Below, one piece after another: positions 25,318 to 32,784 of a stretch of 64,000 nucleotides of DNA. The stretch covers positions 1,931,501 through 1,995,500 of the forward strand of contig NZ_CP123384.1 in the NCBI RefSeq assembly GCF_040409955.1, written 5' to 3'. The DNA is from Salipiger sp. H15 (GTDB lineage: Bacteria; Pseudomonadota; Alphaproteobacteria; Rhodobacterales; Rhodobacteraceae). Under the pieces are notes generated by a model. The model saw nothing but the letters and a program-made list of their open reading frames with translations. It made no database searches and was not told the DNA's origin. The position numbers and the translations under genes were made by a program. Each line of letters begins with the position of its first letter. The stretch's first letter is position 1.

Positions 25318-25695
25318 TCAGCCCTCCCGTGCTGCGCGTCCGGCGACCTGTGCCGGGACGCTGATGGACCCGTCCTCTGCCTCGGTCAGAGGCACGCGGG
25401 TCAGGTTTCTTCCCAGGCAGGGGCCCGACACGCAGGCCCCCGTCTCGATGTCAAAAAGTGCGCCGTGGGCGTGGCAGGCGATATGCGTGCCGTCGCCGTT
25501 CAGGTAGGCGTCCCTGCGCCAGGCCATCGGCGTGCCGCCGCGGTAGTGCGGGCAGGCGTCCATGTAGCCATGCAGCTGCCCGCCGCGCTTCACCACGATG
25601 ACGTTGCGCGGGGCGCCTGGCAGGGGTAGGAAGCCGCGGGCCGCGCCCTCGGGAACGTCGTCCCGGTGGCACAGCCTCAGCTGGCCCGCGCTCAT
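25318..25695 (-). CDS. Rieske [2Fe-2S] ferredoxin-like protein
   Basis: This encodes 125 residues from ATG 25695, overlapping the VOC stop by ATGA. The cluster ligands are Cys48/His50 (CPH) and Cys74/His77 (CHAH). It is small and soluble, so it is an electron carrier or a sulfocyanin-type partner rather than an oxygenase alpha subunit. No ring-hydroxylating oxygenase alpha subunit is visible nearby, so its partner is unclear. Confidence 0.85.
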   Translation of the reverse strand: MSAGQLRLCHRDDVPEGAARGFLPLPGAPRNVIVVKRGGQLHGYMDACPHYRGGTPMAWRRDAYLNGDGTHIACHAHGALFDIETGACVSGPCLGRNLTRVPLTEAEDGSISVPAQVAGRAAREG

Positions 25696-26642
25696 GGTTT
25701 TCCGGAACCGCCCTCGGGGCCGCCGCCGGGGGCCCATTTCTCGCGCCACTGCAGCAGGAACATCTGACTCGCCTCGGGGCCGTTCGGCGCCTCGCGCGCG
25801 ACCCATGTGTCGTCGTGCTTGTCCATGTCGGCGTCGTATTCGAAATGCACGCCGAGCGGGCTGTTGAAGTACCAGAACCAGTTAGAGCCGAACTTGTGGC
25901 GACCCGGACCCCAGAAGCTCTGGTAGCCCTTCCGCACGAAGCGGTCGCCCGCCACCATCAGCTCGGTCGGCCCGCCCATGTGGAAGGCGAGGTGCTCGCA
26001 GCCCATCATGTAGGCGGGGGTGCGGATGAAGAAGAGCGTGTGGTGATCGTCGTTCGCCGCCGGGCGCAGGAAAGGGCCCGCGCCGGTCAGCACGTCGGTG
26101 ATGACGAAGCCGAGGCGGTCGCAGAAGAAGCGGACCATCTTGTCCATGTCGGGCACGAAAAGCACCACGTGGCTCAGCGAGCGCGGCAGGGCGGCCATGT
26201 CGTCGGTGACGCCGAGCTCGTTCGGCGCGCGCTGCGCCGGGGCGCCGGGGGCGTTGATCTTCTCGGCGGGCATCGAGAGCGGGCGGCGGATGCTCACCTG
26301 GAAGCGCAGCTCGAAGCCGAGGTCGTCCCGGAACTCGATCGCGCCATCGGCGAGCCGCGTTACCCGGCGGTCCCTGGACATCTCGGCCTCGATCGCGTCG
26401 AGCGCGGCCGCGTCCTCGACGCCGTAGACCTGCTGGCGCAGCATGTTCTTGGTCTCGAGCGGGGCGGGCAGCTTGGGGTCGCCCTTGGGGCGGATGATGA
26501 CGCCGGTGCCGTCGAGGGTCTCGAAGAGCCAGCCGGTCGCGTCGAGCTGCACCGGCTTCAGGCCGAAATCGGCAAGGTAGGTCTTCGATCCCTCCAGATC
26601 GTCCACCCCGAACACCAGGTAGTCGGGTCCGATGATGCGCAT
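25692..26642 (-). CDS. extradiol-type VOC dioxygenase
   Basis: This encodes 316 residues from ATG 26642 behind GGAGGAG. Two VOC modules are seen: an N-terminal one without ligands and a C-terminal one with His158 (SHVVLF), His217 (CEHLAFH) and Glu268 (HFEYDAD), the 2-His-1-Glu iron site of type I extradiol dioxygenases. It probably opens a catechol-like ring. As first gene of the operon it sits just downstream of the LysR boxes. The substrate is not determined. Confidence 0.85.
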   Translation of the reverse strand: MRIIGPDYLVFGVDDLEGSKTYLADFGLKPVQLDATGWLFETLDGTGVIIRPKGDPKLPAPLETKNMLRQQVYGVEDAAALDAIEAEMSRDRRVTRLADGAIEFRDDLGFELRFQVSIRRPLSMPAEKINAPGAPAQRAPNELGVTDDMAALPRSLSHVVLFVPDMDKMVRFFCDRLGFVITDVLTGAGPFLRPAANDDHHTLFFIRTPAYMMGCEHLAFHMGGPTELMVAGDRFVRKGYQSFWGPGRHKFGSNWFWYFNSPLGVHFEYDADMDKHDDTWVAREAPNGPEASQMFLLQWREKWAPGGGPEGGSGKP

Positions 26643-26732
26643 GGTCAGGCTCCTCCGTCTGCCAGCACCCGGGCGGAACCGGGTGCGAATCCTGCTTGCC
26701 AATCCTGTAGCTTTGGCAGAGGTATTTAGAAA

Positions 26733-26769
26733 ATTGCTTCGATGAATGGCTGACATTGATGCGGTGAAT
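26733..26769. promoter_or_regulatory. two LysR-type boxes between lysR and the catabolic operon
   Basis: ATTGCTTCGATGAAT (26733-26747) and ATTGATGCGGTGAAT (26755-26769) share the form ATT-N9-AAT with a T-N11-A core. They are 22 bp apart start to start, two helical turns. They lie in the spacer between the divergent VOC and lysR genes, the usual place for LysR recognition and activation sites. A perfect 15-bp relative lies at 27724. Confidence 0.65.
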
Positions 26770-26788
26770 TGGATCGGAGGAGGGGCCC

Positions 26789-27703
26789 ATGCGTTTCAAC
26801 AAGCTCGACATGAACCTGCTGGCGGCGCTCGACATTCTGCTGAAGACCCGCAGCGTGACGCGGGCGGCGGAGGAGATGTTCATCACCCAGTCGGCCATGT
26901 CGAACGCGCTGGGGCGGCTGCGGACCTTCTTCGACGACCCCTTGCTGGTGCAGGTGGGGCGGGGGATGGAACTCTCGCCGCTGGCCGAGACGCTGCAGGA
27001 GCCGGTGCGCGAGATCATGATGCGGGTGGAGAGCGCCACGCGCATCCGTCCGGTCTTCGATCCGCTCACCGACGCGCGGACCTTCAACATCGTCATCTCG
27101 GACTATTCGCTGGCCGTGCTCGGCGCGCAGCTGTCGCGCCGGGTGGCCGAGGAGGCGCCGAACATCCGGCTCAACCTGCGCCCGCAGCACGCCGACCCGG
27201 CCAAGCTGCTCGACCGCGGCGAGGCGGACATGCTGATCGTGCCCGACTACCTCGGTGCCAGCGAGCAGGAGCACGAGATCCTCTTCGAGGACGAGCTGGT
27301 CGTGCTCATCGACGGCAGCGGCCCGCATGCCGGGGCCGAGATGACGCTCGAACGCTTCGCCGCCGCGCCGCAGGTGCTGATGGAGCCGCTGACCGGGCAG
27401 GAGAGCTATTCCGCCGTGGCGATCCGCAACGCCGGGATCGTGCCGCGCAAGGTGCTGTCCTCCTACCTCTTCTCGTCGATCCCCGAGCTGATCCGCGGCA
27501 CCGACCGGATCGGCCTCATCCAGCGGCGCCTCGCGCAGATCGCCGTCGCCCGTGGCGGGATGGAGGTGCACCCTGCGCCCTTCGCGGTGGCGCCGCTGCG
27601 GCAGAGCCTGCGCTGGCACGCGCACCGCACGCGCGATCCGGGGCTGATCTGGATGCGCGGCCTGCTCAAGGCCTGCGTGGCGGATGCGGAACGGGAGGGA
27701 TGA
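26789..27703 (+). CDS. LysR-family regulator of the catabolic operon
   Basis: This 304-residue protein has a winged HTH at about residues 4-63 (LDMNLLAALDILLKTRSVTR; FITQSAMSNALGRLR) and a periplasmic-binding-like effector domain. The N-terminus resembles the NodD/NahR branch, which responds to aromatic compounds. It is transcribed divergently from the operon, across two matching boxes. It probably activates the operon and, through the box at 27724, the outer-membrane gene. Confidence 0.9.
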   Translation: MRFNKLDMNLLAALDILLKTRSVTRAAEEMFITQSAMSNALGRLRTFFDDPLLVQVGRGMELSPLAETLQEPVREIMMRVESATRIRPVFDPLTDARTFNIVISDYSLAVLGAQLSRRVAEEAPNIRLNLRPQHADPAKLLDRGEADMLIVPDYLGASEQEHEILFEDELVVLIDGSGPHAGAEMTLERFAAAPQVLMEPLTGQESYSAVAIRNAGIVPRKVLSSYLFSSIPELIRGTDRIGLIQRRLAQIAVARGGMEVHPAPFAVAPLRQSLRWHAHRTRDPGLIWMRGLLKACVADAEREG

Positions 27704-27723
27704 GCGGGCGGTGCTGCTCTCTC

Positions 27724-27738
27724 ATTCATGCCATGAAT
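27724..27738. promoter_or_regulatory. perfect palindromic LysR-type box
   Basis: ATTCATGCCATGAAT is a perfect 15-bp palindrome with a T-N11-A core and the same ATT-N9-AAT frame as the two boxes at 26733-26769. It lies after the lysR stop and upstream of the outer-membrane gene, suggesting shared control. Confidence 0.6.
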
Positions 27739-27850
27739 ACATGAGCGCTGAATAATCAATTTTTCATTTGCGCCCTCCTCTCGCTAGGGTCGCGGAACAG
27801 AGGAGGAGTGCGGTCGCCGGGGGACGTTGCGGCCGCGCGGAGGAGGACAG

Positions 27851-27886
27851 ATGACATTGCAAGAGAACCGCGGTCGCGGCGCCTGA
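27851..27886 (+). CDS. candidate 11-residue leader peptide
   Basis: ATG 27851 directly follows AGGAGGACAG and opens 11 codons (MTLQENRGRGA) before TGA. The ribosome site is better than that of most genes here. A stable hairpin lies 27 bases downstream. It could be an upstream ORF that controls the outer-membrane gene at 28065 by attenuation or translational coupling. It is too short for homology. Confidence 0.35.
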   Translation: MTLQENRGRGA

Positions 27887-28064
27887 CGGCGCGGCGGCAC
27901 CCGGTCCGGCTGTCCCGCGGCGCATCCGCGGGAACGCGCCCGGCTGAACGTCAGCGGGGCGCGCGGGGCCGGATCTTGCCCGAATGACGGCGCCGCGCCT
28001 GTGCGCCGTGTGACGAGAAGGGGCGGAGGAGCCCCACAACACCTGACATCAGTGGAGGAGCGAG

Positions 28065-29195
28065 ATGCTCAAACTCATAGCGACCTGCGCTCTGGGCGCG
28101 GTAACCCTGTGCCCGGGAACGGCAGCCAAGGCGGACGCGCCGCAAGCCATGGGAGCCGGCGGCCCGCCGCCCCTGTCGATCCGGGTCCTCGCCAACATGG
28201 GGCGGACCGGGCTTCTGGGGATCATGTCCTCGAACGAGCGCTACGGCGCGGTGCAGTCCCGCGTCGCCTTCGGCCGCAGCATGTCGGCGCTGGCGGACAT
28301 TCCCGGCAACCCCGAGGACGGCTATTCCGACGGTGTGAGCGAGTTGCTGACCCCGCTCAGCGCCATCATCCAGCTGAACAAGGGCCCGAGTGACAGCGCC
28401 TCGTTCCTGCGCTTCTCGTCCGACAACCGCTGGTCGGACGCCTGGCGGACCGAGAACGCCGGCACCGACATGGAGGCCGACAGCGAGGCGCATGGCTTCG
28501 GCGCGCAGTATTTCTACGCCCCGAACGCCGACCTGATGCTGGGCCTCGGGGTCGAGGTGAACCGCAACGAGGTCGAGATGCGCCACAACGACGGCAGCAG
28601 CGACATCGAGTTCTGGGCGCTGCGGGCCGACGTGCTGAAGGTGGTGAATGAAAACTGGGGCATCGCCCTGCGCGCCGGCTGGTTCGACGAGACCGCCGAG
28701 ACCAGCATCCCGCTGCCCTTCGCCACCATGGAGTCCGATCAGGACGCGCAACGGCTCTACCTGCAGGCGGACGCGGTGGGCACCTTCACGAGGGCCGACA
28801 TCGCGGCGCTGCCCGAGAGCTGGATCCTGCGCCCCAACATCGGCGCGGCCTGGCAGAAGACCTGGTTCGACGAGACCACCAACTCGCTCGGGGCGAGGGT
28901 GAAGGGCCCGCGCGGCGAAAGCACCGAGGACTACGGCTCGGTCTATGCCAAGGCGGCGCTGCAGCACGTCGGGCCGGGGGCGATCCAGCCCTATGTCGGG
29001 CTGGGCGTCGACGTCGAGTTCGCCAATTCCTACGAGGATTTCGTCGACGAGACGGGCTATTTCAACAGCTTCGCCGGGGCGTCGATCTCGCTCTCGCGTT
29101 CGGCGATGATCAACGTGAGTTACGGCCGCTACGACGGGTTCAACGGCAACCGCACCAAGGAGTCGCTGGTCGTCGCTCTGGGCGTGACCTTCTGA
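28065..29195 (+). CDS. outer-membrane beta-barrel protein
   Basis: This 376-residue protein starts with a signal peptide (about residues 1-23, ending in KADA). The rest alternates polar and hydrophobic residues in beta-strand fashion, with aromatic girdles (FGAQYFYAPNADLMLGLGVE; NWGIALRAGWF; INVSYGRYDGF) and ends in VTF, a C-terminal aromatic typical of outer-membrane barrels. The autotransporter-like barrel has no passenger domain. It may be the outer-membrane entry route for the catabolic substrate, given its LysR-type box. Confidence 0.75.
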   Translation: MLKLIATCALGAVTLCPGTAAKADAPQAMGAGGPPPLSIRVLANMGRTGLLGIMSSNERYGAVQSRVAFGRSMSALADIPGNPEDGYSDGVSELLTPLSAIIQLNKGPSDSASFLRFSSDNRWSDAWRTENAGTDMEADSEAHGFGAQYFYAPNADLMLGLGVEVNRNEVEMRHNDGSSDIEFWALRADVLKVVNENWGIALRAGWFDETAETSIPLPFATMESDQDAQRLYLQADAVGTFTRADIAALPESWILRPNIGAAWQKTWFDETTNSLGARVKGPRGESTEDYGSVYAKAALQHVGPGAIQPYVGLGVDVEFANSYEDFVDETGYFNSFAGASISLSRSAMINVSYGRYDGFNGNRTKESLVVALGVTF

Positions 29196-29242
29196 CCGGG
29201 TGCAGCTTCCCCGGGCCGGATCGCGGCCCGGGACTGGCTTGG

Positions 29243-29275
29243 CGGGCAATGGGAGACCATTGCCCGTTCTTCGTT
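29243..29275 (+). terminator. terminator of the outer-membrane gene
   Basis: A 10-bp stem CGGGCAATGG/CCATTGCCCG with a GAGA loop is followed by TTCTTCGTT. A second GC-rich hairpin lies just before it. It falls between convergent genes. Confidence 0.7.
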
Positions 29276-29301
29276 GCGGGAATGCCCCCGGGGCGCTGCC
29301 G

Positions 29302-30543
29302 TCAGGCCAGCACGCCCTTGAGGTCGCGGTAATAGCCTGACAGCCCCGGGGCCAGCGGGAAGAGGCAGGCCTGCAGCGCGTGGTAGATGTCGGGCTTGCC
29401 GGTGAACATGCGCGCGACCGGCTGGCCGGCCTCGTCCACCTCGGGGAACCAGCCGCCGCGCGCCGCGTCGATGAAGAGCGCGTCCGAGACCTGCCAGAGC
29501 CGTGCGTACCAGTCGAGGTCCGAGGCCTGCCCGCCCTGCTTTGCCAGCGCGGCAAAGGCGCCGATGCCCTCGGTCACCGGCCACCAGTAGCGATCGGTCA
29601 CCAGCGGCGTGCCGTCGAAATCGAGCGTGTAGGCAAAGCCGCCCGCCTCGCGCCAGGCGCCCTCGGCGGCGGTCTCGATCAGCTTGCGCGCGCGCTCCGG
29701 CAGCGCCGCGTCGGCGCGCCCGGTCAGGTCCCAGTATTGCAGCAGCAGCCGGCCCAGTTCCAGCGAGTGGCCGGGCGTGGTGCCGGCGGGGCGGAACATC
29801 GGGTTGCCCTCGTAGCCCGCGTCGACGGACCAGTCGGTGCGGTAGTGCTCGGGCAGGCGCCAGTCATGCTCGGGCGCGACGCGGCCGGTGAAGAAATCGA
29901 GGATCCGCCCGGCGCGGGTCAGCCACACGGCATCGCCCGTGGCCTCATAGGCGGCGAGGAAGGCCTCGACCCCGTGCATGTTGGCGTTCATCCCGCGGTA
30001 GTCCGAGAAGACCTGCCAGTCGCGGCGGAACTCGTCCTGCAGGCGGCCGGTCTCCTCGTCCCAGAACCGCGCCTCGATCACCGCGGCGGCCTCGGCCAGC
30101 AGGCGGTCGGCATCGGGATGGCCGACGGATTTCGCAGAGGCGGCGGCGAGCAGGACGAAGACATGGCCGTAGGCCTGCTTGTCGGTCGAGGGGGCGGGCG
30201 CGCCGTCGCGCGGGATCGGCAGGTAGCCGCCGTGCTCGGCGTCGCGGTGCCCGGCGGGCCAGTCGGTGGCGAGCGCCGCCATGCCCGCGTCGACGATGCG
30301 CAGGCAGTCCGGCGCGCCGGCGATATGGGCGATCGCATAGGAATGGATCAGCCGCGCGGTGGTCATCAGGTCCTGCGGCTGGCCGGGGACCGGGCTGCCA
30401 TCGACCTCGAGCGTGTCGAAGCCGCCGTCCTCGCGCAGGCTGGCGCGGAAGAAGTCCAGTTGCGCCAGCGCGTTGCCCTTCATCGCCGCGACGCGGGCGG
30501 TGTCGGAGAGCAGGGAGGGCGTGTCGGTGGGGGCCATGGTCAT
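29302..30543 (-). CDS. AGE-family sugar isomerase/epimerase-like protein
   Basis: This encodes 413 residues from ATG 30543 (30537 also possible) after AAGGAC. The sequence follows the N-acylglucosamine-2-epimerase/mannose-isomerase family with its alpha/alpha barrel: TTARLIHSYAIAH, DKQAYGHVFVLLAAA, NANMHGVEAFLAAYEATGD, TPGHSLELGRLLLQYWDLTG and RYWWPVTEGIGAF, which carry the conserved Arg/His/Glu residues. It is last in the minus-strand cluster. A sugar-linked or structurally similar substrate is possible; why it is with hydantoinase-like genes is unclear. Confidence 0.85.
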   Translation of the reverse strand: MTMAPTDTPSLLSDTARVAAMKGNALAQLDFFRASLREDGGFDTLEVDGSPVPGQPQDLMTTARLIHSYAIAHIAGAPDCLRIVDAGMAALATDWPAGHRDAEHGGYLPIPRDGAPAPSTDKQAYGHVFVLLAAASAKSVGHPDADRLLAEAAAVIEARFWDEETGRLQDEFRRDWQVFSDYRGMNANMHGVEAFLAAYEATGDAVWLTRAGRILDFFTGRVAPEHDWRLPEHYRTDWSVDAGYEGNPMFRPAGTTPGHSLELGRLLLQYWDLTGRADAALPERARKLIETAAEGAWREAGGFAYTLDFDGTPLVTDRYWWPVTEGIGAFAALAKQGGQASDLDWYARLWQVSDALFIDAARGGWFPEVDEAGQPVARMFTGKPDIYHALQACLFPLAPGLSGYYRDLKGVLA

Positions 30544-30612
30544 GTCCTTGCGGAAAAGGGTGGGGCCCCCTGCGCTTGGCACGGGGCCCCGGTCTCGTCA
30601 ATCGCGCCGCGT

Positions 30613-31041
30613 TCAGTCCGCGAGCGAGATGGTGATGTGCTCGACCTCGGCCTGCGAGGCGCCACGGTAGGCGGTCACCTCGATCTCGACCTTGAAGTCC
30701 GGCGCGCCGAGCGGCGAGCAGGTGACGGTGCGCTGCGGGTCGATCCCCTTGAGGCGCGTGCCGACGTATTCCATCACCGCCTTGGCATCCTCGACATAGG
30801 GGATGAAGATCCTCGACTGCACGACGTCCTCGAGGCAGGAGCCCACGGATTTCAGCGCGCCCTCGATGTTCTTGAAGCACTGCTCGGCCTGCTCGACCGG
30901 GTCGGTCGACATCTCGCGGGTCTTGTAGTTGCGGCCGGCGGTGTTCGACACGAAGATCCAGTTGTCGACGGCGACGATGCGCGAATAGCTCTCCTTCTCC
31001 TCGAAGATGGAGCCGGATTTGACTTTGGTGATCTTGACCAT
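30613..31041 (-). CDS. RidA/YjgF-family enamine/imine deaminase
   Basis: This encodes 142 residues from ATG 31041 after AAGGAA. The Rid fold is clear (IFVSNTAGRNYKTRE; CFKNIEGALKSVGSCLEDVV; VEIEVTAYRG), with Arg and Glu at the usual places. RidA proteins hydrolyse reactive imines made by amino-acid oxidases or PLP enzymes. The FAD oxidase in the same cluster could provide such an imine, a sensible pairing. A hairpin (31093-31112) lies in the spacer to hyuB. Confidence 0.9.
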   Translation of the reverse strand: MVKITKVKSGSIFEEKESYSRIVAVDNWIFVSNTAGRNYKTREMSTDPVEQAEQCFKNIEGALKSVGSCLEDVVQSRIFIPYVEDAKAVMEYVGTRLKGIDPQRTVTCSPLGAPDFKVEIEVTAYRGASQAEVEHITISLAD

Positions 31042-31146
31042 CGGGTGTTCCTTGTCTTGGTCTGGGGTAAGTTCGGGGTGATCAAGGCCGACCCGCACGC
31101 CGGAGCGTGCGGGGGCTGGCCCGGAAAGAGGCGTTCCGTGAGTGGG

Positions 31147-32784
31147 TTAGACGCTCATTCCAAAGGTGGTGCGGGCGGCCTCGGCGCTGATGCGCCCCTC
31201 GGCGAGATCGCGGGCGACCGCCTCGCGCGGGCGCCGGGCGGGATCGCCGTAGCCGCCGCCGCCGGGCGTGGTGATCGAGACGATCTGGCCGGGTTTGAGG
31301 TCGACCATGCCCGAGAACTCGGTGCGCCCGTCGCCGAAGTCGAGATGCGTGCAGTCGGCGCTGCCGCCACCGTCGAGCCCCCATGGGAAGGAGCCGACGC
31401 GCGAGCCCTCGACGGTGAAGCGGCAGGGTTTCTCGGCGCGGTAGACGCGGCGGATGCCCATGCCGCCGCGGAACTCGCCGAGCCCGGCGCTGTCATCCAC
31501 CAGCTCGTAGCGCAGCAGGGTCAGCGGGTATTCCAGCTCCAGCGCCTCGACCGGCAGGTTCGAGGTGTTGGTGAGCCCCACGTGGATCCCCGAGAGCCCG
31601 TCCGCGCCGGGACGCGCGCCGCCGCCGCCGCCGATGGTCTCGAGATAGACCCAGATGTTGCCCGCGTCGTCCGTGCCGTTGAAGATCGCGCCGGTGCAGC
31701 AGCCGTTGCCGGCGGCCATGACCTTGCCGGGCAGCGCCTTGGCGAGCGCGCCGTAGACGAGGTCGGTCACCCGCTGCGCGGCGGCGATGCGCCCGTCGAC
31801 GGCGGCCGGGTGCTCGCAGTTGAGGATCGTGCCCTTGGGCGCGGTCACCGTCAGCGGCCGGGCAAGGCCGGCGTTCGGCAGCACGGTCGGGTCGAGCACC
31901 GACTTCACGGTGAAGTAGGAGGCCGCGAGCAGCGAGGTGTAGATCAGGTTGAGCCCGCCGCGCACCTGCGGCGGCCCGTCGAAGGCGAGCGTCATCTCGT
32001 CGCCCTTCACCGTGATCTCGACCGAGAAGGTCATCGCCCCGGCGCGCTGGTTGCTGTCGAACTGATCCTCGAAGGCATAGGTGCCGTCGGGGATCGCCGC
32101 GATGGCGGCGCGCATCTTGCGCTCGGCGTAGTCCTGCAGCGCGTCGCCCGCGGCGAGCACCATCTGCATGCCGTACTTGGCGCAGAGGTCGGTCATCCGC
32201 TGCACGCAGAGCCGGTTCGCCGACATCTGCGCCCGGAGGTCCGAGATGCGCTCGCGCGGGACCTGGCAGTTGAGCAGGAACATCTCCTGCAGGTCCTTGT
32301 TGAGCAAGCCCTCGCGGTAGAGCCGGACGGGCGGGATGCGCAGCCCCTCCTGGTAGATGTGGTCATGGCCGCGGTCGGCAAAGTCCGAGTGGTGCGCGGT
32401 GTTGACCGCCCAGGCGACCAGCGTGCCGTCGACGAAGATCGGCTCGGCCAGCACGATGTCGGGCAGGTGGGTGGCGCCGCCCGCGTAGGCGTCGTTGGCC
32501 ATGAACACGTCGCCGGGGCGGATGTCCTGCATCTCGAACCGCGCGAGGATCGCCGGGATCACCCCGAGAAACGAGCCGAGGTGCATCGGGATGTGCTCGG
32601 CCTGGCAGAGCGTGTTGCCGCGGTGGTCGAACAGCGCGGTCGAGCAGTCCCGCCGCTCCTTGATGTTGGTCGAGTAGGAGGCGCGCACCAGCGCCTCGCC
32701 CATCTCCTCGACGATGCTCTGCAGGGCGGAGCCGATGACCTCGACGGTGATCGGGTCGATCTGGGTCCTTGCGTGCGCGTTCAT
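31147..32784 (-). CDS. hyuB: hydantoinase B / oxoprolinase beta subunit family
   Basis: This encodes 545 residues from ATG 32784, which overlaps the hyuA stop by ATGA. Typical HyuB segments are seen (DPITVEVIGSALQSIVEEMG; GDVFMANDAYAGGATHLPD; NTAHHSDFAD; PGGGGYGDPA). HyuA/HyuB pairs hydrolyse five-membered cyclic imides or lactams with ATP (N-methylhydantoinase, 5-oxoprolinase) or carboxylate ketones. The exact substrate is not readable from sequence. Confidence 0.9.
   Translation of the reverse strand: MNAHARTQIDPITVEVIGSALQSIVEEMGEALVRASYSTNIKERRDCSTALFDHRGNTLCQAEHIPMHLGSFLGVIPAILARFEMQDIRPGDVFMANDAYAGGATHLPDIVLAEPIFVDGTLVAWAVNTAHHSDFADRGHDHIYQEGLRIPPVRLYREGLLNKDLQEMFLLNCQVPRERISDLRAQMSANRLCVQRMTDLCAKYGMQMVLAAGDALQDYAERKMRAAIAAIPDGTYAFEDQFDSNQRAGAMTFSVEITVKGDEMTLAFDGPPQVRGGLNLIYTSLLAASYFTVKSVLDPTVLPNAGLARPLTVTAPKGTILNCEHPAAVDGRIAAAQRVTDLVYGALAKALPGKVMAAGNGCCTGAIFNGTDDAGNIWVYLETIGGGGGARPGADGLSGIHVGLTNTSNLPVEALELEYPLTLLRYELVDDSAGLGEFRGGMGIRRVYRAEKPCRFTVEGSRVGSFPWGLDGGGSADCTHLDFGDGRTEFSGMVDLKPGQIVSITTPGGGGYGDPARRPREAVARDLAEGRISAEAARTTFGMSV

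Larger units (their letters stand above)
27704..28064. other. 361-bp leader region of the outer-membrane gene
   Basis: The stretch holds the LysR-type box at 27724-27738, an 11-codon ORF with a very strong ribosome site at 27851, and a hairpin (TCCCGCGG/CCGCGGGA, 27913-27933). No longer gene is seen. The long leader and short ORF suggest post-initiation control of the outer-membrane gene. Confidence 0.5.
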
